Assembly (NCBI GenBank): GCA_000432655.1
Contig: HF986274.1
Coordinates: forward strand, 1 to 6,388
DNA from: Bacteroides sp. CAG:1060
Lineage (GTDB): Bacteria > Bacteroidota > Bacteroidia > Bacteroidales > UBA932
Direction of reading: 5' to 3'
Length of the DNA stretch: 6,388 nt
The notes beneath the pieces were generated by a model. The model searched no databases. It was not told where the DNA came from and was given only the letters and a program-made list of their open reading frames with translations. The position numbers and the translations under genes are program-made. The first letter of the stretch is position 1. Each line of letters opens with the position of its first letter. This document shows, piece after piece, positions 1 through 6,381 of the stretch.

Positions 1-174
1 GAAGATGTCAGGGAACTCTTCCTCCAACATCTCCACCGAGCCGTCAGTACTGGCGTTGTCCGCCACGACCACCTCTGCATCACATCCTTCCAGACTCTCA
101 ATCAAAGGAGGAAGGAATTCTCTGAGGTAATCTTTGGTATTCCAGTTGAGTATTACTACCGCTGTGCGCTTCAT
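1..174 (-). CDS. Glycosyltransferase family 2, N-terminal fragment (runs off the window)
   Basis: Only the first 58 codons are present, open to the window edge. The residues show the start of a GT-A glycosyltransferase fold. A first beta strand reads VVILNWN at residues 6-12. A second strand at 35-39 is followed by DNASTDGS at 39-46, the nucleotide-sugar binding stretch typical of family 2 enzymes, especially the rhamnosyltransferase-like (RfbF/WbbL-type) branch. Enzymes of this family move a sugar from an activated nucleotide donor to a growing glycan, usually at the cytoplasmic face of the membrane. The DXD metal motif and acceptor region lie outside the window, so donor and acceptor cannot be named. 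The ATG at 172-174 is chosen because the strand-loop-helix begins immediately after it. It lies 6 bases downstream of the slyD-like stop, so it is probably co-transcribed. No Shine-Dalgarno site is visible ahead of it. Confidence 0.88.
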   Translation of the reverse strand, partial: MKRTAVVILNWNTKDYLREFLPPLIESLEGCDAEVVVADNASTDGSVEMLEEEFPDIF

Positions 175-180
175 CGCAGG

Positions 181-837
181 CTATTTGCCGCAGCCGCAAC
201 CGCAGTCTTTCTCTCCTTCGTCGCAGGAGCAGTCGCCACCCTCACCGCAGGAGCACTCGCCGCCTTCGCCGCAGGAGCAGTCGCCGCCCTCGCCGCAGCC
301 GCAGTCGCAACCTTCACCGCAGTGTCCGTCGCAATGGCAGCCTTCCTTTGGAAGATATTCGCCGTGCAGGCCTTCAGTCATCTCTTTCTCGGTAGCTTCA
401 CGTACGCTCTCCACCTTGCCGGTGAAATGGAGGGTCTTGCCTGCCATCGGATGGTTGAAATCCATGGTGACGGTATCGTCCGATACTGCTGCCACCGTAC
501 CTTGGATGACCTGTCCTTCTGAATTGAGCATAGGGATGGTGAATCCTACTACCAGAAGGTCTTCCCTTATCTTGCCGTCAGGACCTGCGAAAGATGTCTT
601 CGGGATCTCAATCTTCCACTCGTCAGAATAATTGCCATATCCCTCTTCCGGGGTCAGAGTGAATTCGAAAGAGGCTCCCGGCTCCTTTCCCTCAAGTGCG
701 GCCTCGAACTTTGGAAGAAGCATGCCTGTACCATGAATATATTCGAGAGGCTTCTCTGAACCGGCCTTGTCTGCAATAGAGCCTTCCACTTCGAGTTCGT
801 AGCTCACGGCTACTACTTTGTTCTTGTCAATAGTCAT
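181..837 (-). CDS. slyD: SlyD-like FKBP-type peptidyl-prolyl cis-trans isomerase with cysteine-rich C-terminal tail
   Basis: The 218-residue protein is predicted to isomerise proline peptide bonds and act as a cytosolic chaperone. There is no signal peptide. The FKBP half-domain covers about residues 5-70 with LEYIHGTGMLLPKFEAALEG at 31-50. An insert-in-flap domain follows (about 71-120), and the FKBP fold closes with DFNHPMAGKTLHF at 126-138 and VREATEKEM at 145-153. This is the SlyD order of domains. Residues 167-218 form a low-complexity tail with 15 cysteines, mostly in CxC pairs (167/169, 177/179/181, 187/189, 195/197, 203/205, 212/214/216), alternating with Gly, Glu and Asp. No cysteine occurs outside the tail. 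E. coli SlyD has a His/Cys tail that binds nickel and zinc. The tail here has only two histidines (168 and 172), so its metal preference may differ (inference). The start at 835-837 lies 17 AT-rich bases after tldE and has no Shine-Dalgarno site. FKBP identity is firm; the SlyD assignment is likely. Confidence 0.9.
   Translation of the reverse strand: MTIDKNKVVAVSYELEVEGSIADKAGSEKPLEYIHGTGMLLPKFEAALEGKEPGASFEFTLTPEEGYGNYSDEWKIEIPKTSFAGPDGKIREDLLVVGFTIPMLNSEGQVIQGTVAAVSDDTVTMDFNHPMAGKTLHFTGKVESVREATEKEMTEGLHGEYLPKEGCHCDGHCGEGCDCGCGEGGDCSCGEGGECSCGEGGDCSCDEGEKDCGCGCGK
221..316 (-). repeat. 24-bp in-frame tandem repeat encoding the cysteine-rich tail
   Basis: Four consecutive 24-base units are visible at 221-244, 245-268, 269-292 and 293-316, with a degenerate fifth at 317-340. 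On the coding strand each gives an eight-residue unit. The three clearest read GEGGDCSC, GEGGECSC and GEGGDCSC (residues 182-205), preceded by the diverged GEGCDCGC (174-181). The two middle DNA units differ at only a few positions. This suggests recent duplication by slippage or unequal recombination, with the frame preserved because the unit is a multiple of three. Confidence 0.85.
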
Positions 838-854
838 AATATCTTATAATAAAA

Positions 855-2195
855 TTAATTTCCGCTGAAATCTACATTTGCGAACGCTAAGGTAGGAATA
901 AGTTTTGACATACAGTCTCTCGCATCGTCCCCGGAAGCGATAAACCCGTCCCAGAGCTTGAGAAAATTCCCCGTCACGAGCATTTCGCTGACCGGTCGCA
1001 CAGCTACACCGTCCTTGAACAGGAACCCCTCGATTCCATAGGAGAAATCTCCGGTGACGCTGTTGCTGTTGCCGCCGTTGAAGTCCGTTACAAGAATTCC
1101 GGAGCCGCACATTTTCATGATGCTGTCCCTGCCGGCCCCTGGAATGGTGGGCATAAGTTTCGGACTTGTGGCATCCTCCGTAGTCTGTGGCATGCCGAGT
1201 TTGCGGGACATATAACTGTTGATGAAGTATTCCTTTATCACGCCTCTTTCGATGATTGCGTGTTCCGTGGTCGCCACACCTTCGGAATCGAAGAGTTTGG
1301 AGCAGGTCCGGCCCTTTATGTGCGGGCAGTCCATTATGGTCATGCTCTCCGGGAAAAGCTTCTTTCCGAGGCTGTCCATAAGGAACGAGTTGTTCTGCTG
1401 TATGGCGAATCCGTTGAGGGCGCGCAATATTGGAGATACCATCCTGGATGCGACTTCGGAGTCTATTACCATGGTATAACTTCCGCTTTCGACGGCCTCC
1501 GAGCCTATCTGGGCTATCGCCTTTTCGAGCGCCTTGCGGCCGCACAGATAGGGATTAACCTCGCTTTTTCTGGAAGAAGAGTCCCACCAGTAGCCGCTGT
1601 ATCTGTCTCCGCCACATTCTATGGTGACTTCCACTCCATAGTCGAACGATGTCTCGCGGTGAAGGCAGCAGACCCCGTTGGTGTCCATCAGAAGAGTCTC
1701 GTAAATGCTGCCGGAATACTCACCTTCTTCCGATATGACGGAGTAAGAAGCCACCTCGGGAAGCGCCTCGTTGAAGATACACGCTTTGAGGGCGGCATTT
1801 ATCAGGTCTTCAGGCCTTGTCGTCTCCCATGAGCTGTCGCACAGGTCAAGTTCGTCTCCGGTGACGGCCTTCGTGCAGCACAACTCCGGCGGCGGAAGCA
1901 CCCTGCATTCGTCCGGAGAAATGGCTTTCACTATCGATATCGATTCTGCGATAAATTCCCTTATGGACTCGCGGTCCAGCTTGTTGGTGGAGAATGTGCC
2001 GTACCTGCCGTCTGCAAACAATGCCAGACTCAGCGAGTTGTCTCCGCAATGCGTGATTCTGTCCACTTCCGCGTTAAGCGTGGCTACCAGGTCCTCAATG
2101 CTTCTGTTGAGTGTCATGCGGGCCTTGTCCGCACCATATTCGAGCGCGGTGTCAAGGCAATATTTCAAAAGTTCCTTGTCTTCCAATCCTATCAT
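855..2195 (-). CDS. tldE: TldE/PmbA, non-catalytic partner subunit of the TldD/TldE metalloprotease
   Basis: This 446-residue protein matches the PmbA/TldE branch of the TldD/PmbA family at close to the usual length. Family signatures include SEVASR at 246-251 and NNSFLMDSLGKKLF at 268-281. Further ones are LFDSEGVATT at 301-310, GNSNSVTGDFSYGIEGF at 375-391 and PVSEMLVTGNFLKLW at 401-415. It lacks the HExxxH metal motif carried by TldD, as expected for the E subunit, which completes the proteolytic chamber. In E. coli the complex trims the microcin B17 leader and degrades the CcdA antitoxin, acting on unfolded peptides in the cytosol. The ATG at 2193-2195 is well supported: it sits 1 base after the tldD stop and 8 bases behind AGGAGG, the best ribosome binding site in the window. 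That arrangement suggests coupled, stoichiometric production with TldD. The native substrate in this organism is unknown; no peptide-precursor gene is seen nearby. Confidence 0.94.
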   Translation of the reverse strand: MIGLEDKELLKYCLDTALEYGADKARMTLNRSIEDLVATLNAEVDRITHCGDNSLSLALFADGRYGTFSTNKLDRESIREFIAESISIVKAISPDECRVLPPPELCCTKAVTGDELDLCDSSWETTRPEDLINAALKACIFNEALPEVASYSVISEEGEYSGSIYETLLMDTNGVCCLHRETSFDYGVEVTIECGGDRYSGYWWDSSSRKSEVNPYLCGRKALEKAIAQIGSEAVESGSYTMVIDSEVASRMVSPILRALNGFAIQQNNSFLMDSLGKKLFPESMTIMDCPHIKGRTCSKLFDSEGVATTEHAIIERGVIKEYFINSYMSRKLGMPQTTEDATSPKLMPTIPGAGRDSIMKMCGSGILVTDFNGGNSNSVTGDFSYGIEGFLFKDGVAVRPVSEMLVTGNFLKLWDGFIASGDDARDCMSKLIPTLAFANVDFSGN

Positions 2196-2196
2196 G

Positions 2197-3618
2197 TTAT
2201 TCTCCTCCTACTGTGAGACCCTTGATGAGCACTGATGGTATTCCGCATGATACCGGCACGCTCTGCTCTTTTCCGCAGGTCCATGTGCCTTCATCTATCT
2301 TCAGGTCGTCAGCTACCGCTATTATATCGGCCAGAGCCTGAGGGCCGTTGCCGATAATATTGATGTCCTTGACCGGCATGGTCAGTCTTCCGTTTTCTAT
2401 AAGGGCTCCGTTCTTGACGTAGAAGGTGAAATCCCCTTCGCCGATCTTGACCTGTCCGTTGGCGAACTGATCCACATAGATGCCTTTCTTGACGGACGAT
2501 ATCAGGTCTTCCACACTGCCGTCATGTCCGCTTTCCATGTATGTGGCGCGCATTCTTGGGATCGGATTATACCTGAAAGACTCGCGCCGTCCGTTTCCTG
2601 TGGGAGTCACTCCGAAATATGATGCGCTGATGCGGTCGTGCAGGTATGACGTCAGGACTCCGTCCGTCACCATATAGGTCTTTTGGCCCGGCACACCTTC
2701 ATCATCATAGCGACAGGCCCCACGGCTACCCGGAAGCGTGCCGTCATCTACGATATTGATGCCTTTGCGGCAAATCCGCTCTCCTATCTTTCCGGAGAAT
2801 ATGGACTGTCCCTTACGGTTGAAATCGGCCTCGAATGCGTGCCCCATGGCTTCGTGAAGAAGAATTCCCGATGCACCGGCACCCATGACAACAGGCATTC
2901 TGCCCCCTTTTGGACGTTTGGCTTCGAACTTGGCGTCGATTCCTCTTACGGTGCGGCTTACCAGGTCTTCGAGCAGGGCCTCATCTATCATCTCCGGACC
3001 TCTGCGCAGACTCCGGGACACACCGCTGTCTTCCGTTCTGCCGCCCTGTTTGAAAATGGTCTGCACCGATACGCTTCCCAATGGGCGGGAGTCGCAGGTC
3101 AATTCTCCGAGAGAGTTGTACATCATGATGTCGCTGACGCTGTATGACAACATTGCCACTACTTTTATGGCTCTGGAGTCCCTGCTTCTTATTTCACTGT
3201 CGATGCGCTTCATGAATGGGATGAACTTGCTTATGCCGGCGGACCTCCAGTCAAGCCGCGAATCGTAGCACGCTGCCGCCGGCTTGATGCCGGCAACGGA
3301 CCCGCTGTTGAATGTCTGTGTGTATTCTGATGACATGCAGGCGATTGATGCCGCCATGCCCGCCGCCGAAAGAAGAGACCGGCGGTCAAGTTTCTCGGTA
3401 TATGCGTATCCTGTCTTGTCTCCTTTTATTACCCTTATTCCTGCGCCGAAGTCAAGATGGTGCCCGCCGGAGGTTACCTCACCGTCACGCAAAAGCAGTT
3501 CATTATAGCTGCTGTCCTCAAAATAGAGGTCGCACCAATCCCCTCCATGTTTCAGTCCCTCTGAAACCACTTCCCGGAGCAACTCTTCCGTGACGGGAAA
3601 TCTGTCGTTAATCTTCAT
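2197..3618 (-). CDS. tldD: TldD, catalytic subunit of the TldD/TldE metalloprotease
   Basis: This 473-residue protein carries the TldD active site. HEAMGH at 255-260 supplies two zinc-ligand histidines and the catalytic glutamate E256. C448 in the TCGKEQSVPV segment (447-456) matches the cysteine that completes the metal site in known TldD. Other family blocks are YDDEGVPG at 304-311, NPIPRMRATYME at 351-362, IGNGPQALADI at 422-432 and the C-terminal LTVGG at 468-472. No signal peptide or Tat motif is present, so it is cytosolic. With TldE it cleaves unfolded or flexible peptides. Its ATG at 3616-3618 lies inside the upstream kinase gene (11-base overlap), with a weak GAGGA-type site about 12 bases ahead. 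The length and the start fit the family. A second cysteine, C458, sits in VPVSCG where the E. coli protein has valine; this is probably neutral. Confidence 0.95.
   Translation of the reverse strand: MKINDRFPVTEELLREVVSEGLKHGGDWCDLYFEDSSYNELLLRDGEVTSGGHHLDFGAGIRVIKGDKTGYAYTEKLDRRSLLSAAGMAASIACMSSEYTQTFNSGSVAGIKPAAACYDSRLDWRSAGISKFIPFMKRIDSEIRSRDSRAIKVVAMLSYSVSDIMMYNSLGELTCDSRPLGSVSVQTIFKQGGRTEDSGVSRSLRRGPEMIDEALLEDLVSRTVRGIDAKFEAKRPKGGRMPVVMGAGASGILLHEAMGHAFEADFNRKGQSIFSGKIGERICRKGINIVDDGTLPGSRGACRYDDEGVPGQKTYMVTDGVLTSYLHDRISASYFGVTPTGNGRRESFRYNPIPRMRATYMESGHDGSVEDLISSVKKGIYVDQFANGQVKIGEGDFTFYVKNGALIENGRLTMPVKDINIIGNGPQALADIIAVADDLKIDEGTWTCGKEQSVPVSCGIPSVLIKGLTVGGE
2204..2209 (-). promoter_or_regulatory. 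Shine-Dalgarno site for tldE inside the end of tldD
   Basis: The minus strand reads AGGAGG here, 8 bases before the tldE ATG at 2193-2195. The same bases encode the conserved Val-Gly-Gly end of TldD. It is a near-perfect ribosome binding site, whereas the other starts in the window have weak or no such site. It supports the chosen tldE start and efficient re-initiation by ribosomes finishing tldD. Confidence 0.8.
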
Positions 3619-4189
3619 CTGAATGAACTATTCCTCTTATAAGTTTGAATTTCTCGTTGTCTTTGATGTATGTAATCTGTCTGGAACCTTCCGCCACCAC
3701 GGTAAACGGGGACTTGGAATTGTCGGCAAGGATCCATTTGTCGCAAATGGGGATGTATGTATCGAAGAAATACTGCAACCCCATCACGTATCTTCGTCTG
3801 ACCACATTGTCCGGGATGTTGTGCCCCCCGGCCGCTACTCTGTCCCTGACCCTCTGGATGGCGAGTTCCGGAGAGTTGAGCCAGAAATACAGAACGGTCA
3901 CTTCGTATCCGATGGAATGGGCTTCATCTATGATTTTGACAAGGGACCGGGTGGCCAGCGTCGTCTCGATGCTGAAGTCTTCGAGTCGTCCGAGCAGGTA
4001 GTTGATTTTCATCAGCATATATCTGCTGGCAGTGATGGATACTGCCGATGGGTCGAAAGGGGACAGACTCTTGGCGAATTCATCAGAATTGACGAATTCC
4101 CTGTATCCGAGAAGGTCCGGAAGCAGGGTGTATGAGGCTGTCGTCTTTCCGGAGCCGTTGCATCCGGATATGATATATAATTTAGGCAT
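3608..4189 (-). CDS. Zeta-toxin-like P-loop kinase (COG4185-type predicted ATPase)
   Basis: This 193-residue protein is a small P-loop phosphotransferase. The Walker A loop is GCNGSGKTT at 9-17. A VNSDEFA segment at 33-39 provides the candidate catalytic aspartate D36. FSIETTLATRS follows at 72-82. The stretch RVRDRVAAGGHNIPDNVVRRR at 113-133 supplies the arginine-rich lid that contacts ATP phosphates. These blocks in this order are typical of the zeta toxin/COG4185 group. Zeta and PezT toxins phosphorylate UDP-N-acetylglucosamine and so block wall synthesis; whether this one does so is unknown. It overlaps the DUF2400 gene by 8 bases (ATGCCTAA) and tldD by 11 bases, so it is translationally coupled on both sides. 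No small antitoxin gene is adjacent, which argues against a classical toxin-antitoxin module. It could instead be a housekeeping small-molecule kinase. No membrane segment is visible. Family assignment is firm, function is not. Confidence 0.87.
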   Translation of the reverse strand: MPKLYIISGCNGSGKTTASYTLLPDLLGYREFVNSDEFAKSLSPFDPSAVSITASRYMLMKINYLLGRLEDFSIETTLATRSLVKIIDEAHSIGYEVTVLYFWLNSPELAIQRVRDRVAAGGHNIPDNVVRRRYVMGLQYFFDTYIPICDKWILADNSKSPFTVVAEGSRQITYIKDNEKFKLIRGIVHSDED

Positions 4190-4871
4190 TGTCTATTCCG
4201 TAACCGAATAATGCAAAATCTCCCTTGCAGGGATCGTCTGGAAAAATTTCCCTGAAAGCATCAGTGATTTCCATGGCTGTGGTAAGGTCCTTTTGCTTTC
4301 TGGATGTAAGCCCGAGGGCTGATGCCTGGGTGTAAACATGCACGTCGAGCGGAATCACCAATTCTGACGGGGAGCAGCTGCTCCATATGCCGAGGTCCAC
4401 CTTTCCGTCGTTGCGTATCATCCACCTTCGCATCATGTTGATTTTCTTGTCCGGAGCTCTCCGGTCCTCTTTCTGTCCGTATATGAGAGTGCGAATCTGC
4501 TTCGTGCCAATCTCTTCAAGGCTCTTGTGCTGACTGTAATAGTCTTTCAGCCTGCGGCATATTTCAGCCGTGTCGGACCATTTGACCGTGCGGTGTATGC
4601 TGGTAGCGTCATCTCTCCAGCACCCGGACTGCACATAGTCATACGGCTTCCACTCCATGAAGTCAAACAAGCGTTCGCAGTCGCGCACTATCATCGCCCG
4701 ACGCCCCCATGCGAAATGGGCCGCAAATACTGCCGATATCTCCACGTCCTCCAACCTTGCTCCTCGGGAGACGAATTCCTTGGGAAAGGATATGGGGTCT
4801 GTGGAAAAATAGACTGGGTCGTTGTATTTTTCGGCCCAGTCCATCAGCTTGATTTTAAGTTCTTCCGTCAT
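4182..4871 (-). CDS. DUF2400 / TIGR02757 family protein of unknown function
   Basis: This 229-residue cytosolic protein matches the TIGR02757 conserved family, which is common in Bacteroidetes. Recognisable blocks, numbered from the ATG, are DPISFP at 25-30, FAWGRR at 53-58, MMRRWMIR at 146-153, the segment IPLDVHV at 173-179 followed by ALGLTSRKQKD, and DFALFGYG at 218-225. The reaction is not established. The PLDVHV segment followed by a leucine-rich turn recalls the catalytic-aspartate region (VDTHV) of helix-hairpin-helix DNA glycosylases, so a nucleic-acid role is possible; this is inference. The ATG at 4869-4871 is preferred over the TTG immediately before it (4872-4874), which would add one residue. 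The start is 5 bases after the pepD stop and has no close Shine-Dalgarno site (an AAGGAAG lies about 19 bases upstream). The end overlaps the kinase gene by 8 bases. Confidence 0.88.
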   Translation of the reverse strand: MTEELKIKLMDWAEKYNDPVYFSTDPISFPKEFVSRGARLEDVEISAVFAAHFAWGRRAMIVRDCERLFDFMEWKPYDYVQSGCWRDDATSIHRTVKWSDTAEICRRLKDYYSQHKSLEEIGTKQIRTLIYGQKEDRRAPDKKINMMRRWMIRNDGKVDLGIWSSCSPSELVIPLDVHVYTQASALGLTSRKQKDLTTAMEITDAFREIFPDDPCKGDFALFGYGIDNA

Positions 4872-4876
4872 CAATA

Positions 4877-6334
4877 CTATTTCTCGGGAACTTCCTTGAG
4901 AATAGTCTTGAGGAACTCCCAGACATTGGCTACAGATGCGATGTTCACCTTCTCGTCAGGGGAGTGCGGATACATGATGGTAGGTCCTATGGATACCATC
5001 TCCCAATTAGGATATTTGCCGCCGAGAATAGCGCACTCGAGACCTCCATGGGTAGCGAGTACATTCATCGGCTTGCCGAACATTCTCGTGTGGATGTCGT
5101 TAAGCATGGCAATCATCGGGGTGTCCGGCTTAGGAATCCATCCGCAGTAACCACCGACAAACTTGATGGAAGCGCCGAATGCTTCAAAGATGTATCTTAC
5201 TCTGTCGGCGAGTTCTCTCTTGGACTCATCGATCGCGCTTCTGAGAAGTGATGACACTACAATCTTGCCGTTCTTGCATCTTACTACGGCCAGGTTGATG
5301 GATGTCTCGGTGAGACCAGGCATGCTTTGGCTCATTCTGATTACATTTGACGGGCAGGCCATGATAGCCTTGAGGGCGTTGAGCACCACATCGGTCTGAA
5401 TGTACTTCGGAGCCGGCATTACCGAGCGTGTGATGGTGGCGCTCATCGCCGGGTCGCTCTCTTTGTATCTGAGGGTCAACTCTTCGAATATCTTCCTGAT
5501 AGTCCTTACCACTACGGTGGCCTTGCTCTTAGGTACGACTATCTCTGCTTCTCCTTCGAACGGAATGGCATTGCGAAGGCTTCCGCCGCAAATGTCGACC
5601 ACTTTGGCTCCGAACTTGCTGATTACAGGGATAAGGGCTGCAGCGAGCACCTTGTTGGCATTGGCCCTGTAGAGGGAAATGTCCATACCGGAATGTCCGC
5701 CTGAAAGACCTTTTACATCGAGTTTGTATCCGACGTACCCTTCAGGGGTGTTTTCCTTTTTGTATCTGAATTCAGCGATGGCATCAAGTCCGCCGGCGCA
5801 TCCTATGCAGAGTTCCATTTCGTCCTCCGAGTCGAGATTGAGCAGGATGTCTCCCTTGAGCACACCCGGCTTGAGGGCTTCGGCTCCGCTCATTCCGGTC
5901 TCCTCATCGTAGGTGATGAGCACTTCAATAGGTCCGTGAGGGAGGTTCTTGTCTTCCGCTACGGCCATTCCCATGGCTACGCCTATACCGTTGTCGGCTC
6001 CAAGCGTGGTGCCTTTTGCCTTCACCCATTCGCCGTCAATCCAGGTCTCGATAGGGTCTTTAAGGAAGTCATGTACGGTATCGGATGTTTTTTGAGGGAC
6101 CATATCCATGTGTCCCTGGATGATGACTCCACGGCGGTTCTCGTATCCCGGAGTGGCCGGAACCCGTATGATGATGTTGCCGGTTTCGTCAGCGGCAGCG
6201 TCCATATTACGCTCTTTGGCCCATTTGAGAATGTACTCGCGTACTGCTTCTTCGTGCTTTGAAGGGCGCGGACAGCGTGTGAGTCCGTAGAAATTGTTCC
6301 AGACCAGTGCTGGCTGAAGATCTTTGATTGTCAT
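4877..6334 (-). CDS. pepD: Aminoacyl-histidine dipeptidase (cytosolic non-specific dipeptidase), peptidase family M20C
   Basis: This 485-residue enzyme has the usual PepD length and hydrolyses dipeptides, including Xaa-His, with a two-metal centre in the cytosol. The metal and catalytic residues are all in place. H75 lies in QGHMDMV (73-79), and D114 bridges the metals in LGADNGIG (111-118). E144 is the catalytic base and E145 a metal ligand in DEETGMSGA (143-151). D168 lies in NLDSED (166-171) and H457 in MYPHSPDE (454-461). The lid/dimerisation domain occupies about residues 205-400 and contains the GGHSGMD block at 212-218. Another conserved block is ATHGGLECA at 427-435. There is no signal peptide. 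It is the first gene of the visible operon. Its start at 6332-6334 follows an AT-rich leader without a clear Shine-Dalgarno site, as is common in Bacteroidetes. It probably completes peptide turnover begun by proteases such as TldD/TldE (inference from context). Confidence 0.95.
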   Translation of the reverse strand: MTIKDLQPALVWNNFYGLTRCPRPSKHEEAVREYILKWAKERNMDAAADETGNIIIRVPATPGYENRRGVIIQGHMDMVPQKTSDTVHDFLKDPIETWIDGEWVKAKGTTLGADNGIGVAMGMAVAEDKNLPHGPIEVLITYDEETGMSGAEALKPGVLKGDILLNLDSEDEMELCIGCAGGLDAIAEFRYKKENTPEGYVGYKLDVKGLSGGHSGMDISLYRANANKVLAAALIPVISKFGAKVVDICGGSLRNAIPFEGEAEIVVPKSKATVVVRTIRKIFEELTLRYKESDPAMSATITRSVMPAPKYIQTDVVLNALKAIMACPSNVIRMSQSMPGLTETSINLAVVRCKNGKIVVSSLLRSAIDESKRELADRVRYIFEAFGASIKFVGGYCGWIPKPDTPMIAMLNDIHTRMFGKPMNVLATHGGLECAILGGKYPNWEMVSIGPTIMYPHSPDEKVNIASVANVWEFLKTILKEVPEK

Positions 6335-6366
6335 AATGTTATGAATTATTGCCTGTTTGCGTCTTT

Positions 6367-6381
6367 CCTGCAGTCTGCAGG
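6367..6381. repeat. Perfect short inverted repeat upstream of pepD
   Basis: The sequence CCTGCAG-T-CTGCAGG has 7-base arms around a single central base. As RNA it could form a 6-base-pair stem with a 3-base loop. It lies 33 bases before the pepD start. On the plus strand it is followed by GCGGGTTT at the window edge, so it could belong to a terminator of a gene entering from outside, or be an operator-like site. The window ends too soon to decide. No convincing Bacteroidetes promoter (TAnnTTTG) is seen in 6335-6388. Confidence 0.35.

Noticed and set aside
134..631. Plus-strand reading frame rich in Pro, Gln and Ser repeats
   Set aside because: It is the antisense of the cysteine-rich repeat tail and FKBP domain of the SlyD-like gene. 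The PSPQEQ-like repeats are a mirror of the 24-bp coding repeat, and no homology or ribosome binding site supports it.
838..854. AT-rich 17-base gap between tldE and the slyD-like gene, considered as an internal promoter
   Set aside because: It is too short for a full promoter, and no TAnnTTTG motif is present. AT-rich bases before a start are usual for translation initiation in Bacteroidetes.
844..1545. 233-codon minus-strand frame overlapping tldE
   Set aside because: It is an out-of-frame shadow of tldE with an arginine-rich, low-quality composition and no recognisable motif. The tldE frame has clear family signatures throughout.
1260..1832. 190-codon plus-strand frame antisense to tldE
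   Set aside because: It arises from codon bias opposite a real gene. It has no domain motif and no plausible promoter.
3278..3294. GCCGGC-TTGAT-GCCGGC inverted repeat, considered as a hairpin or terminator
   Set aside because: It lies inside tldD codons with no T-run on either side, and GCCGGC is itself palindromic and frequent in GC-richer coding DNA.
3623..4135. 170-codon plus-strand frame opposite the zeta-like kinase, considered as a possible antisense antitoxin
   Set aside because: The frame is fully opposite well-conserved kinase codons and shows no antitoxin motif. Another antisense frame of similar quality overlaps it (3645-4001), as expected for chance open frames.
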